Shown here: piece after piece, positions 17,403 to 26,035 of the stretch | Layout: every line of letters starts with the position of its first letter | Position numbering within the stretch: the stretch's first letter is position 1 | Assembly: GCF_023704175.1 (NCBI RefSeq) | Contig: NZ_CP084530.1 | Span: forward strand, 918,501-982,500 | Reading direction: 5' to 3' | Origin: Paenibacillus sp. YPG26 | Lineage (GTDB): Bacteria; Bacillota; Bacilli; Paenibacillales; Paenibacillaceae | DNA length: 64,000 nt | Translations under genes and position numbers: made by a program | Notes under the pieces: generated by a model | The model's input: the letters and a program-made list of their open reading frames with translations, nothing else | What the model was told of the DNA's origin: nothing | Databases searched by the model: none

Positions 17403-18173
17403 CTAATTGCTTGATGAGTGGGCTTTCCTTTTACCCAATCTTCCATGATTGAAGGGACACGATGGAGCGGTTGTCTCATTATCCCTCAGGAAATACTGCT
17501 TCCACTCGTAATTATCGGCATCCCCATAGAGCTTTAGATCGGGGTGCGGACCTATCGTATCGTAGGCTTCAAGTCTTTGACGGATCAGCGGCTTCATCGT
17601 GTCAGCCTGCTTCGGACGTGAATTGAATTCCACCAATACCCACCGGGGCGTTAGAGCCAGCATGAAGAAAGGGAAATGACGGCTTTGACGCCGGGTATGA
17701 GCGGGTGTAGCACAATAGACGAAATAGGATTCTGCATGGAAGCAGAACTCCCACACATGGTTCGATGGGTCAAGTGGAATATGCTGCGGCCATTCCCGCT
17801 GGTCATTCTGCCCTGTCCTGCCCAGCAGATCCCAGAACAAGGATTCATACTGTTCAACGGAGAAAGTAGTCCTAAGGTCACTCGGGGTATGAAAGAATAG
17901 AATGAGCGATGTATATTTACCATACTGGCGGGAGTTCTCTGTGTATGCTCTTACCAAATCAGCCATGGTCTGTTCCGCATCGGGGCTTCGGGGGTCGGAG
18001 ACAAATCCATACCTCAGATGGCCTAGGGAGAAACCAAGTGTGGCGGGAATGCACGGGAACTTATCTTCCTTGTTCGTCATCTTCGCAGCGAAAGCGTGAT
18101 AGGCCGCAACCTGCCAATCTTCCCGGGGAACAGAGTGGCCCTCCATCATCTGATTGTCATAAAGTATCATCAT
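17403..18173 (-). CDS. YqcI/YcgG family protein
   Basis: 256-residue cytoplasmic protein of the YqcI/YcgG family, whose function is not established. Family features seen: an N-terminal FPCIPATLGFSLGHLRYGFV block, ESLFWDLLG, a Phe/His-rich HFPFFMLALTPRWVLVEFN core and a CPFNHGRL-type C-terminus. The start follows AAAGGAGTGGTGC. It is a single-gene unit, convergent with the GNAT gene. Confidence 0.85.
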   Translation of the reverse strand: MMILYDNQMMEGHSVPREDWQVAAYHAFAAKMTNKEDKFPCIPATLGFSLGHLRYGFVSDPRSPDAEQTMADLVRAYTENSRQYGKYTSLILFFHTPSDLRTTFSVEQYESLFWDLLGRTGQNDQREWPQHIPLDPSNHVWEFCFHAESYFVYCATPAHTRRQSRHFPFFMLALTPRWVLVEFNSRPKQADTMKPLIRQRLEAYDTIGPHPDLKLYGDADNYEWKQYFLRDNETTAPSCPFNHGRLGKRKAHSSSN

Positions 18174-18334
18174 GCACCACTCCTTTATGACAGCTTATTA
18201 GAATAGAGGTAGACAGGTGACTGTCCCGCCCGGGTGAACTTTAATAAGCAGTACTCGAAGATTACTTCAAGCGGCTGCTTTTGATACCAGCGTTTAACTG
18301 CGTACGTTTACAGTCAGAAAGAGAGGTTAGTACG

Positions 18335-18709
18335 ATGTCGGTTGCCGTAATGCTCATGATTTTGCTTTTAGCAGGGGCCGTTCTGGTTCCTTTACTGGTT
18401 ATGGAGGTCAATAGAAGAAGGCAGATTACTTCGGAATTTGATCGGTCCTTCTTCAAATACACCTGGATGACTCTAGCGCTGCAGGCGCTATTCCTGGTAC
18501 TGTTTCTGACCGATACGCTGCAGCTGCTTGAAATATGGGGACATGTCATTTGGCTCCTGGCCGTGATAGCGGGGCTTTTCCTATGTGTATATGGTATTTG
18601 GAAAAGAACCAAAAACCGCAAAAATGTAGCTTTTTTTCTGCTGACAGGCGGAATTAGTATGATTCTCGGATTCCTGTACATATTAGGCTTGCTTATATCC
18701 AATATGTAA
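18335..18709 (+). CDS. Small multi-pass membrane protein, unknown function
   Basis: 124 residues with four hydrophobic segments (about residues 2-22, 45-63, 68-86 and 96-120) joined by short Arg/Lys loops. It matches no family that I recognise. ATG 18335 is chosen because AGAGAGG lies 8-9 nt upstream; the frame is open from 18281 but without a site there. A shared terminator at 18748 separates it from the convergent rhodanese gene. Confidence 0.7.
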   Translation: MSVAVMLMILLLAGAVLVPLLVMEVNRRRQITSEFDRSFFKYTWMTLALQALFLVLFLTDTLQLLEIWGHVIWLLAVIAGLFLCVYGIWKRTKNRKNVAFFLLTGGISMILGFLYILGLLISNM

Positions 18710-18747
18710 GAGGGCATGATATCTATATCTTACACTTCGCACTTAAT

Positions 18748-18795
18748 AGCCCTGAGCCGTTCTGAATGATCAGATTCGGTTCAGGGCTGTTTGCT
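18748..18795. terminator. Bidirectional hairpin terminator
   Basis: 12-bp stem with one G-T pair (18748-18759 with 18777-18788) between two convergent genes, T-rich on the plus side (gtttgct) and A-rich upstream. Confidence 0.65.
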
Positions 18796-18814
18796 ATAAT
18801 CTGGACACCATTTC

Positions 18815-19192
18815 TTAGTTCCGTTCAAGCTGCTCAGGGTTAAAGGTTACAATTACATTCTCGGGCCCGCCTGTCACTTCTTTATCCCAATTTAGCATAC
18901 CGCCTTCATAATTATGAACCTTATTGAAGCCTTGGCTCTGGAAGAATCTCGTAACCTGGAAGCTGCGTCCGCCGCTCCGGCATACAAAGACATACTCGCG
19001 GTCCTTATCGAAATCATCAATATAAGCGGCAATCTCACCCATTGGAATCAGAGGAACAGAAGGAATATGAGCGTCCTCGTATTCTTCAAGCTCTCTTACA
19101 TCAATGACCAGCACATTTCTCTCCTTGTCGTGAAGAAGCTCGTACAGCTCTTCCCGGTCCACATGGGATACACCCTCAATAACCCTACTCAT
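18815..19192 (-). CDS. Single-domain rhodanese-like protein
   Basis: 125-residue sulfurtransferase domain with the active-site loop CRSGGRS (Cys near residue 70) and the family VIDVRELEEYEDAHIPS motif. It probably carries sulfane sulfur on that Cys. It sits 26 bp downstream of cysteine synthase on the same strand, consistent with a shared sulfur-metabolism transcript. The C-terminus after GGMLNWDKEV is an extra about 17 residues. Confidence 0.92.
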   Translation of the reverse strand: MSRVIEGVSHVDREELYELLHDKERNVLVIDVRELEEYEDAHIPSVPLIPMGEIAAYIDDFDKDREYVFVCRSGGRSFQVTRFFQSQGFNKVHNYEGGMLNWDKEVTGGPENVIVTFNPEQLERN

Positions 19193-19218
19193 TATAGAAT
19201 CTCCACCTTTCTAGTGTC

Positions 19219-20139
19219 TCAAAAAATATCCATACTCAGATACCGCTCACCTGTGTCGGGAGCGATGCATAATATTCGTCTGCCGCGGCCGAGCTTCTTG
19301 GCCAGCTGTACTGCGGTCCAGACGGTTGCCCCGGCGGAAGGACCAACCAGAATACCTTCCCGGCTGGCAAGCAGGCGGGTGGTCTCCAGTGCGTCTTCAT
19401 CGGCAACCTGTACAATCTCATCATACACATCTGTATTTAGAATGGAAGGGACGAAGCCGGGGCTTGTTCCCACGAGCTTATGGGGCCCGGGTATTCCGCC
19501 GGATAGAACAGGAGATCCCTTGGGTTCCACCACATAGATCTGAATATCCGGGAGATGCTCACGCAGAACCTCACCTGTTCCCGTGATCGTACCGCCGGTT
19601 CCGGATGAGGCCACGAAGACATCCAGGCGGCCTTCCATCTGTTCAATAATCTCAAGCGCTGTAGTTCCGCGGTGAGCATCGGGATTGGCCGGGTTCTCGA
19701 ACTGCTGAGGGATGAAGCTGCCCGGAATTTGCGCCTGCAGCTCCAGCGCTTTGGCAATCGCTCCAGGCATCCGCTCGGCTGCAGGGGTCAACACAACTTC
19801 TGCCCCGTAGGCTCTCAGAATGTTGATTCGTTCCGCTGTCATATTGTCAGGCATGATCAGGATCGCACGGTAGCCCTTAGCGGCTGCGTTCATCGCCAGC
19901 CCGATTCCGGTATTCCCACTGGTCGGCTCGATCAGCGTCGAACCCGGGACAAGATGGCCTTCCTGTTCAGCCCTTGTAATCATATGATAAGCTGCCCGGT
20001 CTTTCACGCTTCGGCTTGGATTGAAATATTCAAGCTTCACGTAGACCTCGGCATCTTCCGGCCCGACAAGCCGGTTCAATCTGACTGCGGGGGTGTCCCC
20101 GATCAGATCAGTAATGCTATCTACCACTTTATTGGACAA
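19219..20139 (-). CDS. cysK: Cysteine synthase (O-acetylserine sulfhydrylase)
   Basis: PLP enzyme that makes cysteine from O-acetylserine and sulfide. The PLP lysine is in SRSVKDRAA, the substrate loop is PTSGNTGIGLA, the phosphate-binding loop is SGTGGTITGTG, and the C-terminal Ser is in VGPSAGA. The family SVKDR motif is preceded by PSR instead of the usual PGG. TTG 20139 is chosen: AAAGGCGGG lies 6 nt upstream and the 306-residue product has the family length, while the frame continues to 20214 without homology. CysK versus CysM cannot be fully separated. Confidence 0.92.
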   Translation of the reverse strand: MSNKVVDSITDLIGDTPAVRLNRLVGPEDAEVYVKLEYFNPSRSVKDRAAYHMITRAEQEGHLVPGSTLIEPTSGNTGIGLAMNAAAKGYRAILIMPDNMTAERINILRAYGAEVVLTPAAERMPGAIAKALELQAQIPGSFIPQQFENPANPDAHRGTTALEIIEQMEGRLDVFVASSGTGGTITGTGEVLREHLPDIQIYVVEPKGSPVLSGGIPGPHKLVGTSPGFVPSILNTDVYDEIVQVADEDALETTRLLASREGILVGPSAGATVWTAVQLAKKLGRGRRILCIAPDTGERYLSMDIF

Positions 20140-20259
20140 GAAGAGCCCGCCTTTCGCAGCATGGATTTGTATTATTGTATCGGTTCCGGAACAAGCATTC
20201 AAGCATGCCGCCAAAAGACTTCCTGGATCTCTATGGGGCTAAAGTCATAGTTGTCAAGT

Positions 20260-20508
20260 TGTGGACAAGGTTATCCACAGTTTACCTGAATAATGTGTAT
20301 AAAGTGATGAAACCCTTACCCAGTCTCCTTTTATATGAATCATGAAAAAGGGGACAATCTTTTCACAATCTTCTGTGTGTTTTGTGGATAATGTGGATAA
20401 TTAAGTGGATAAGAACCGTTACACTGCATAAAGTGGCTAAAAAGACGACCTGAGAGGCCGTCTGAGTAAGGACTAAATTCTTAATATTGTGGATAATCCT
20501 GTGCATAA
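20260..20508. promoter_or_regulatory. DnaA-box cluster (six perfect boxes)
   Basis: Six exact matches to TTATNCACA or its complement lie in 240 bp: 20271-20279 (forward), and 20294-20302, 20383-20391, 20392-20400, 20488-20496, 20500-20508 (reverse). One-mismatch boxes lie at 20260-20268 and 20404-20412. The two boxes at 20383 and 20392 abut with no gap. An AT-rich run follows at 20533-20567. It fills the gap between cysK and the 3' end of ydiF. Chance occurrence of this density is very unlikely; DnaA binding itself is inferred. Confidence 0.85.
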
Positions 20509-20574
20509 TTGAGGCTGATCTCAGCGGTAGTGTTAAAAAAATATTTTGGATATGAATTGAATTTAACAATTCCC

Positions 20575-22524
20575 TCAGGCAAGAAGCTCTTCCCATTCTG
20601 AATAGGCCTCGGCCAGCTGGGCCTTCAGTCCATCTATACGGGACTGCCGTTCTTGTACGGCCGCGTAATCCTGATAGACTTCCGGCTCAGCAAGCTCCGC
20701 TTCAAGTCCCGCGATGCTATCCTCATGCTGCGCAATCAGCTGCTCCAGCTGTTCAATCCGGCGCTGCCGGCTGCGTTCTTCACGTCTGGCCTGCTTGTCG
20801 GCTTCATATGATCTCGCACCTGTATTCTCTTCAGGAATATCTTCATCCGTTTTCTTGGATAAGGCAGGCTTCGCGGCAGCTTTCTCCTGGGCAAGCTCGG
20901 CCAGCTCCTGCTTCTTCTCCAGGTAATCATCATAATTGCCCAAATAGGGTTCGGCCCCGCCCGGATGAAGCTCAATAATCCGCTCGGCCATCTTGTTGAG
21001 GAAGTAACGGTCATGAGAGATGAACAGCAGGGTTCCGTCGTACTCCATCAAGGCCGCTTCCAGAACCTCCTTACTGTATAAATCCAGGTGGTTGGTCGGC
21101 TCATCCAGGATGAGCAGATTCGCCTTCAGCAGCATTAACTTGGCCAGAGCTACCCGGGCCTTCTCGCCCCCGCTTAAGGCGGCGATCCGCTTCAGAACAT
21201 CCTCGCCGCTGAATAGAAAGTTGCCCAGAACGCTGCGGATTCGGGCTTCCTCAATATGCGGAAAGGCACTCCATAGTTCTTCAAGGACCGTATTCTTCGG
21301 GTTAAGATGGGTCTGTTCCTGGTCATAATAACCCAGCTTGACCTTGGTTCCCCAGTTCAGCCGACCGGAAGTCATCTTCAGGTCACCGGTTAAGATCTTG
21401 AGCAGCGTGGATTTGCCGATCCCGTTGGGTCCTATGAGAGCCACCGTCTCTCCGCGGCGCAGGTCAAAGCTTACGTTTTGGAACAGGGGCTTTTCTTTTT
21501 CTTTGTCAAAAGAATAGGCGAGCTCATCCACCTGCAGCACTTCCTTGCCGGACATAATCCCGGCTTCGAAGGAGAAGCTCGCTTTCTTCAGATCGCCAAG
21601 AGGACGTTCCATAACCTCCATCCGATCCAGGGCTTTGCGCCGGCTTTGGGCACGCTTGGTGGTTGAGGCACGGACAATATTTTTCTGAATGAAATCCTCA
21701 AGTCTTGCAATCTCGTCCTGCTGCTTCTCATACTGCTTCATCTGACTCTCGTACTCGGCAGCCTTGAGCTCAATATACCGGCTGTAGTTGCCCGTATATT
21801 TCCGGGATTGGTGACGTTCAATCTCCACAATAGCAGTGACCAGACGATCCAGGAAATAACGGTCATGCGAGACAATCAGCAGCGCGCCGGAGTAGCTGCG
21901 AAGGTAATCCTCCAGCCAGGTCAGTGTCTGAATATCCAGATGGTTGGTCGGCTCATCGAGCATAAGGAGGTCAGGAGCTTGAAGCAGGATTCGGGCCAGG
22001 GCGAGGCGGGTCTTCTGTCCACCGCTGAGAGTCGAGATCAGGGTGTCGGGCGGGAACGAGCCAAAGCCCATACCGTGAAGGACACTGCGAATCCGGGTCT
22101 CCATTTCATATCCGCCATGATCCTTGAACCAGTCGGACTTCCGGGCATAACGCTCCAGCAGGTCTTCGAATGCCTTCGCGTTCCCGGCGGTTTCGGGATT
22201 GGCGATCTCAAGCTCCATTCGGCGGAGTTCCGCTTCTGCCTCAATTAGAGGACTGAATACATACAGCATTTCCTCCCAGATGGTGCGTTCCGATTGCAGT
22301 CCGCTGTTCTGGGCGAGGTAGCCGATGGTGGTCTCCTTGGCCTTGAAGATTTGTCCGCTGTCGTAAGATATTTCCCCAGCCAGGATCTGCAGCAGCGTGG
22401 ATTTGCCAGCGCCATTAACACCCACGAGTCCGATGCGGTCACGCTCGAGAATCTGAAGGCCGATGCCCTCAAGTATATTTGTGGTGCCATAGGATTTTCT
22501 GATATCTGTTGCTTGAAGCAGCAT
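20575..22524 (-). CDS. ydiF: ABC-F family ATPase, YdiF type
   Basis: Duplicated soluble ABC ATPase without membrane domains, acting on the ribosome in translation or quality control. Each half has a Walker A (GVNGAGKSTLLQ, GPNGIGKSTLLK), signature (LSGGQKTRLAL, LSGGEKARVAL) and Walker B (LLMLDEPTNHLD, LLILDEPTNHLD). The linker is Lys/Arg-rich, and the last about 110 residues form a Glu/Arg/Gln coiled coil like Uup. ATG 22524 begins the family sequence MLLQATDIRKSYG; an upstream ATG at 22542 overlaps the GGAGG. Position next to moaC and groESL matches Bacillus ydiF. Confidence 0.94.
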   Translation of the reverse strand: MLLQATDIRKSYGTTNILEGIGLQILERDRIGLVGVNGAGKSTLLQILAGEISYDSGQIFKAKETTIGYLAQNSGLQSERTIWEEMLYVFSPLIEAEAELRRMELEIANPETAGNAKAFEDLLERYARKSDWFKDHGGYEMETRIRSVLHGMGFGSFPPDTLISTLSGGQKTRLALARILLQAPDLLMLDEPTNHLDIQTLTWLEDYLRSYSGALLIVSHDRYFLDRLVTAIVEIERHQSRKYTGNYSRYIELKAAEYESQMKQYEKQQDEIARLEDFIQKNIVRASTTKRAQSRRKALDRMEVMERPLGDLKKASFSFEAGIMSGKEVLQVDELAYSFDKEKEKPLFQNVSFDLRRGETVALIGPNGIGKSTLLKILTGDLKMTSGRLNWGTKVKLGYYDQEQTHLNPKNTVLEELWSAFPHIEEARIRSVLGNFLFSGEDVLKRIAALSGGEKARVALAKLMLLKANLLILDEPTNHLDLYSKEVLEAALMEYDGTLLFISHDRYFLNKMAERIIELHPGGAEPYLGNYDDYLEKKQELAELAQEKAAAKPALSKKTDEDIPEENTGARSYEADKQARREERSRQRRIEQLEQLIAQHEDSIAGLEAELAEPEVYQDYAAVQERQSRIDGLKAQLAEAYSEWEELLA

Positions 22525-22778
22525 AACTTGTATATCCTCCATATCTATAAGAAACCTGGCCTGAAGTCAGGCGTTGTTAACCCTAGTGTACATGAAACAT
22601 CCCTCAAATGCACCGCCATGCAGCAGATGTATGAATATAGCCATGAAGGCCTTCCGTATCAAGTTTTCATTTTCACAGAACAGTGATAAACTAAAGAGAG
22701 ATATGATGGTGTATGGGCTGGAATTAATATGGTTAGATTGTAACCGGTACCCTAACCTGAAAGAAGGGTGATGTTCAC

Positions 22779-23408
22779 TTGGGCATACCGGATGTCAAGA
22801 GAGAGCTGCGCACCCGGATGGCAAGAGTCCGTGCTGCAATCCCTGAGGCTTCAAGAGTGGGGCAATCCGAGTCGGCCAGTCTCCTCGCCGAAGCGGAGGT
22901 TCTTGCCCCGCTGCGCGCCGACAAGGAAGATGGAAGGCTTACAGTGTTCGTCTATCTGGCCTTTCGGGACGAGCCTGCTACACTTCCGCTTATCCGAAGC
23001 TGCTGGTCCCGGGGAGACCGCATTCTGGTTCCGCGGATAACCGGGCCCGAGAGCTTCGCGCTGCATGAGCTTGACGGGGAAGAGGGCGTGGCAGCCGGCA
23101 GCTGGGGGATTCCCGAACCGGCAGAGCACCTGCCGCAGTGGGAGCCTGATCAGTATGCCAGGATTGACCTGGTTATTGTACCTGGTCTTGCGTATGATCT
23201 TGCCGGCGGCCGGATCGGCTTTGGCGGAGGATACTATGACCGGTTCATGGAGCAGCTGGGCAGACAGCGCCGGGAGGCCCGGAAGCCGATGCCTTTGCTA
23301 GCGGCCTTGGCGTTCCGGGAACAGATCATAAGCGGCATTCCGATGGAGGAGCATGACTTCAGGCTTAATCTTCTTTTTACCTCAGCAGGTGTTATTCGTA
23401 CTCAATAG
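22779..23408 (+). CDS. 5-formyltetrahydrofolate cyclo-ligase
   Basis: ATP-dependent enzyme converting 5-formyl-THF to 5,10-methenyl-THF. The 209 residues include the N-terminal KRELRTRMARVRAAI helix and the diagnostic GGRIGFGGGYYDRF motif near residue 150. It starts at TTG 22779 behind AGAAGGG. It is the first gene of a plus-strand run into moaC, moaB and tatA. Confidence 0.93.
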   Translation: MGIPDVKRELRTRMARVRAAIPEASRVGQSESASLLAEAEVLAPLRADKEDGRLTVFVYLAFRDEPATLPLIRSCWSRGDRILVPRITGPESFALHELDGEEGVAAGSWGIPEPAEHLPQWEPDQYARIDLVIVPGLAYDLAGGRIGFGGGYYDRFMEQLGRQRREARKPMPLLAALAFREQIISGIPMEEHDFRLNLLFTSAGVIRTQ

Positions 23409-23450
23409 ACAAGCACGGCATTGCAATTCACGATAAAGGTTGGGAAGATC

Positions 23451-23948
23451 TTGACAGAATCAGGTTCAGAACACGGTAAGATGACGCATTTCAATGAACA
23501 GGGCCGTGCCAAGATGGTGGATATCTCGAGCAAAGAGATTACGGTCCGCACCGGAGTGGCTGTAACAAAAGTAACCATGCTTCCATCTACGCTGCTCGCG
23601 ATTAAGGAAGGCCGGGTCGGCAAGGGGGATGTGCTTGCGGTGGCTCAAGTCGCCGGGATTCAGGCGGCCAAGCGGACTTCGGACTGGATTCCGATGTGCC
23701 ATCCTCTGCCTCTGACCGGCGTGAACATTATTTTCACCGATAATGGAGAGGACGAGCTATATATTGAGGCCTCCGTTAAGACCGAGGGCAAGACCGGGGT
23801 GGAGATGGAGGCTTTGACCTGTGCATCCGCAGCCGCCCTGACCATCTACGATATGTGCAAGGCGCTGCAGAAGGATATGGTTATCGGACCAACGCTGCTG
23901 AAATCGAAGACGGGCGGGAAGAGCGGCGATTATAACCTCGGGATATAA
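23451..23948 (+). CDS. moaC: MoaC, cyclic pyranopterin monophosphate synthase
   Basis: Second step of molybdopterin synthesis. Family blocks seen: [16 protein letters not shown], the [10 protein letters not shown] active-site segment, and [25 protein letters not shown]. The start is uncertain: TTG 23451 gives 165 residues with a weak GGGAAG site, ATG 23481 gives the family core only, and the frame is open from 23421. It sits 42 bp after the cyclo-ligase gene and 39 bp before moaB. Confidence 0.93.
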   Translation: MTESGSEHGKMTHFNEQGRAKMVDISSKEITVRTGVAVTKVTMLPSTLLAIKEGRVGKGDVLAVAQVAGIQAAKRTSDWIPMCHPLPLTGVNIIFTDNGEDELYIEASVKTEGKTGVEMEALTCASAAALTIYDMCKALQKDMVIGPTLLKSKTGGKSGDYNLGI

Positions 23949-23987
23949 GCGGATAAATGTTCCAATTCGGATAAGGAGGGTGACTTC

Positions 23988-24473
23988 ATGGTATGGAAAA
24001 CAGCGATCTTGACGGCTAGCGACAAGGGAGCCCGAGGCGAACGTGAAGATACGAGCGCCCAGGTTATCCGGGAACTGGTCGAGGAAGAACTGGGCGGAGA
24101 GATTGTGGAATACCGCATTGTTCCTGACGAACAAGATGAGATTATTGCGGCTTTAATTGAGATGACCGATTACTTTCAGGCCAATCTGGTTCTGACAACC
24201 GGGGGGACGGAGCTTGCTGCCCGTGATGTAACCCCGGAAGCGACGCGCCGCATTATTGAACGGGAAGTTCCGGGGATGGCGGAAGCGATGCGGGCAAGCG
24301 CGATGCAGAAGAACCCGGCGGCCATGCTGTTCCGGGGTGTTGTAGGTATTCGGGGACGTACCTTGATTGTGAACCTTCCCGGAACCCCCAAGGGTGTGCA
24401 TGAGAATCTGGCAGCGATTATGGGCCAGTTACCCGAGGCCCTGCTGATGGTTACAGGACAGTTCCGGTTATAG
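23988..24473 (+). CDS. moaB: MoaB/MogA family molybdopterin protein
   Basis: 161-residue molybdopterin-binding protein, probably molybdopterin adenylyltransferase in this lineage. The substrate loop is LTTGGTELAARDVTPEAT, with Glu where many homologues have Gly; the C-terminal block is RGRTLIVNLPGTPKGVHENL. ATG 23988 is preceded by AAGGAGG. It is next to moaC; no other Mo-cofactor genes are in the window. Confidence 0.92.
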   Translation: MVWKTAILTASDKGARGEREDTSAQVIRELVEEELGGEIVEYRIVPDEQDEIIAALIEMTDYFQANLVLTTGGTELAARDVTPEATRRIIEREVPGMAEAMRASAMQKNPAAMLFRGVVGIRGRTLIVNLPGTPKGVHENLAAIMGQLPEALLMVTGQFRL

Positions 24474-24549
24474 TGTTAACCCGGCTGTAACTGTGATTAA
24501 CTTATGTTATGATTGGACAATAGCAAGTGACAGAACGGAGGGAATAAGG

Positions 24550-24762
24550 ATGGGCGGTGTTATCCTGATTGTAATCGCAGCCCTGCTGCTGTTTGGACCA
24601 AATAAGCTTCCGGATCTGGGAAGGGCTGTGGGCCGTACGTTCCGTGAATTCAAAGAAGCTACCCGTGATATTATGGACGATGAACCTCCGGTGAAGAAGA
24701 CGGAGCCGCTGCCACCAAGGCCAGAACAGCCGCAGGCAGCTGAACGCCGGCTTCCGGAATAA
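24550..24762 (+). CDS. tatA: TatA, twin-arginine translocase pore subunit
   Basis: 70-residue protein with one N-terminal helix (VILIVIAALLLFGPNKLP), the FGPNKLPDLGRA hinge, an amphipathic helix (VGRTFREFKEAT) and a Pro/Glu-rich tail. It oligomerises in the membrane to pass folded Tat substrates. ATG 24550 follows ACGGAGGGAATAAGG. A full terminator separates it from tatC. Confidence 0.94.
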   Translation: MGGVILIVIAALLLFGPNKLPDLGRAVGRTFREFKEATRDIMDDEPPVKKTEPLPPRPEQPQAAERRLPE

Positions 24763-24765
24763 CGG

Positions 24766-24794
24766 ACTCCTTCCCGAAGGAAGGAGTTTTTTTT
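24766..24794 (+). terminator. Terminator between tatA and tatC
   Basis: Perfect 9-bp stem ACTCCTTCC / GGAAGGAGT (24766-24774, 24779-24787) with a cgaa tetraloop and a run of eight T residues, 3 bp after tatA. Confidence 0.92.
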
Positions 24795-24906
24795 GAGGAT
24801 ATATAGGTTGACCTCAAGAATTTTGAGTTCAACGTTATCATTTTTCGCTGTTAAGCGGGCACCGGGAGGTGCTTTGTTTATGTCTGAATACAGGAGGGCG
24901 GTCTTC

Positions 24907-25668
24907 ATGCCTGACGAACAGGATGGAATGTCAGTTGTCGATCATTTATCTGAGCTTCGCAAACGTCTGTTTGTTACACTGATCTTATTTGTTTTGGTGC
25001 TTGTAGGCGGATTTTTCGTTGCCCATCCGGTATACGACTATTTGACCGCACACGGTCCCACGGGCCTGGAACTGAAGCTGAACGCATTCTCCTTCTGGGA
25101 CGGGGTCAATGTATATATGAAGATTGCCCTGATCGTGGCTTTGGCCATCACCCTGCCGTTTATGGTGTATCAGGTATGGGCCTTTGTAAGCCCGGGTCTT
25201 AAGCCTAAGGAACGCCGGGCTACCTTGAAATACATCCCGTTTGTGTTTATTTGCTTCCTGGTTGGTGTGGCTTTCGGATATTATGTTGTATTTCCTCTGG
25301 CAATGCAGTTCACCTCAAGTCTTAACCAGCAGCTCGGTCTGGTCGAGACCTATGGAATAACGGACTATTTCAAGTTCTTGACGAATATTATTCTCCCGAT
25401 CTCGCTGCTGTTCGAGCTGCCGATCGTCGTGCTGTTCCTGACCCAGCTGCGGCTTCTTAACCCCAAGCGGCTTAAGAAGATGCGCCGGGTGGCTTATTTC
25501 GCCTTGGTGGTCGTGTCCGTTATGATCACACCTCCCGATTTCTTCTCGGCTTTTCTGGTGCTGATTCCTATGATTCTTCTCTATGAATTCAGTGTCATGC
25601 TGTCAGGAAGAATGTACAGCAAGCAGCTGGCTGCTGATGCGGAGCGGAGAGCGAAATACGAGGATTGA
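24907..25668 (+). CDS. tatC: TatC, twin-arginine translocase receptor subunit
   Basis: Six-helix membrane protein that recognises twin-arginine signal peptides. The N-terminal VVDHLSELRKRLFVTLILF block and the FVSPGLKPKERR loop are diagnostic. Two in-frame starts each have a good site at 8 nt: ATG 24880 (GGGAGGTG) and ATG 24907 (AGGAGGG); the latter gives the family-typical short N-terminus. Together with tatA this forms a minimal TatAC system of the Bacillus type. Confidence 0.94.
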   Translation: MPDEQDGMSVVDHLSELRKRLFVTLILFVLVLVGGFFVAHPVYDYLTAHGPTGLELKLNAFSFWDGVNVYMKIALIVALAITLPFMVYQVWAFVSPGLKPKERRATLKYIPFVFICFLVGVAFGYYVVFPLAMQFTSSLNQQLGLVETYGITDYFKFLTNIILPISLLFELPIVVLFLTQLRLLNPKRLKKMRRVAYFALVVVSVMITPPDFFSAFLVLIPMILLYEFSVMLSGRMYSKQLAADAERRAKYED

Positions 25669-25678
25669 GCTGTAGTGT

Positions 25679-25727
25679 CCTCTTCTCTAAGGCTAGGGTT
25701 AGCCGGATGAGGGGAGGGCTATTTTTA
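25679..25727 (+). terminator. Terminator after tatC
   Basis: Outer stem CCTCTTCTC / GAGGGGAGG (two G-T pairs) encloses an inner GGCTA / TAGCC hairpin and is followed by ctattttta. Confidence 0.65.
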
Positions 25728-25820
25728 TTATGAGAATAAGCTTGAAAAAAGAGGAATATTTAGGGTGATCTTCGGATAGGATGTAAGGGGCGTGTCCAAG
25801 AAAAAAATGGTCACAGGGAC

Positions 25821-25849
25821 TTGAAATCTGAAGCAACACCTAGTATCAT
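25821..25849 (+). promoter_or_regulatory. SigA promoter of groESL
   Basis: TTGAAA (25821-25826), 17-nt spacer, TATCAT (25844-25849). The predicted start near 25856 lies just before the CIRCE element, the usual arrangement for HrcA control. Confidence 0.8.
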
Positions 25850-25860
25850 AAAGTTGGTTG

Positions 25861-25887
25861 TTAGCACTACACGATGTTGAGTGCTAA
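25861..25887 (+). promoter_or_regulatory. CIRCE operator (HrcA binding site)
   Basis: TTAGCACTA, 9-nt spacer, GAGTGCTAA; matches the CIRCE consensus except the last base of the left arm. HrcA should repress groESL here in the absence of heat stress. Confidence 0.97.
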
Positions 25888-25909
25888 CATTAACATTCAG
25901 TGTATCCTA

Positions 25910-25997
25910 TATGGAATGAACTAAAGAAAAGAACGTCAAAAACGGTCTAGGAGCAACTCTCCAAGACTCGGTTACGTAGCCTTTAGTTCAATCCATA
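25910..25997 (+). promoter_or_regulatory. Long structured hairpin in the groESL 5' leader
   Basis: Arms 25910-25926 and 25981-25997 are complementary at 16 of 17 positions. Inside, ACGT/ACGT (25933-25936, 25974-25977), AAC/GTT (25941-25943, 25971-25973), GTCT/AGAC (25945-25948, 25964-25967) and GGAG/CTCC (25950-25953, 25959-25962) continue the stem to a 5-nt loop. The whole leader folds as one 88-nt irregular hairpin ending 23 nt before the groES ribosome binding site. No known riboswitch class is recognised. Confidence 0.75.
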
Positions 25998-26035
25998 GCT
26001 TAACACAACATAACTAATTAAGGAGGCTATTTTTC

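Noticed and set aside
20260-20567. Chromosomal origin (oriC) with an AT-rich unwinding region
   Set aside because: No dnaA, dnaN, recF or rpmH lies nearby and the neighbours are cysK and ydiF. A titration or regulatory DnaA cluster fits better.
25910-25997. T-box or tRNA-like element before groES
   Set aside because: No T-box sequence, no specifier loop, no cloverleaf or CCA end is seen.
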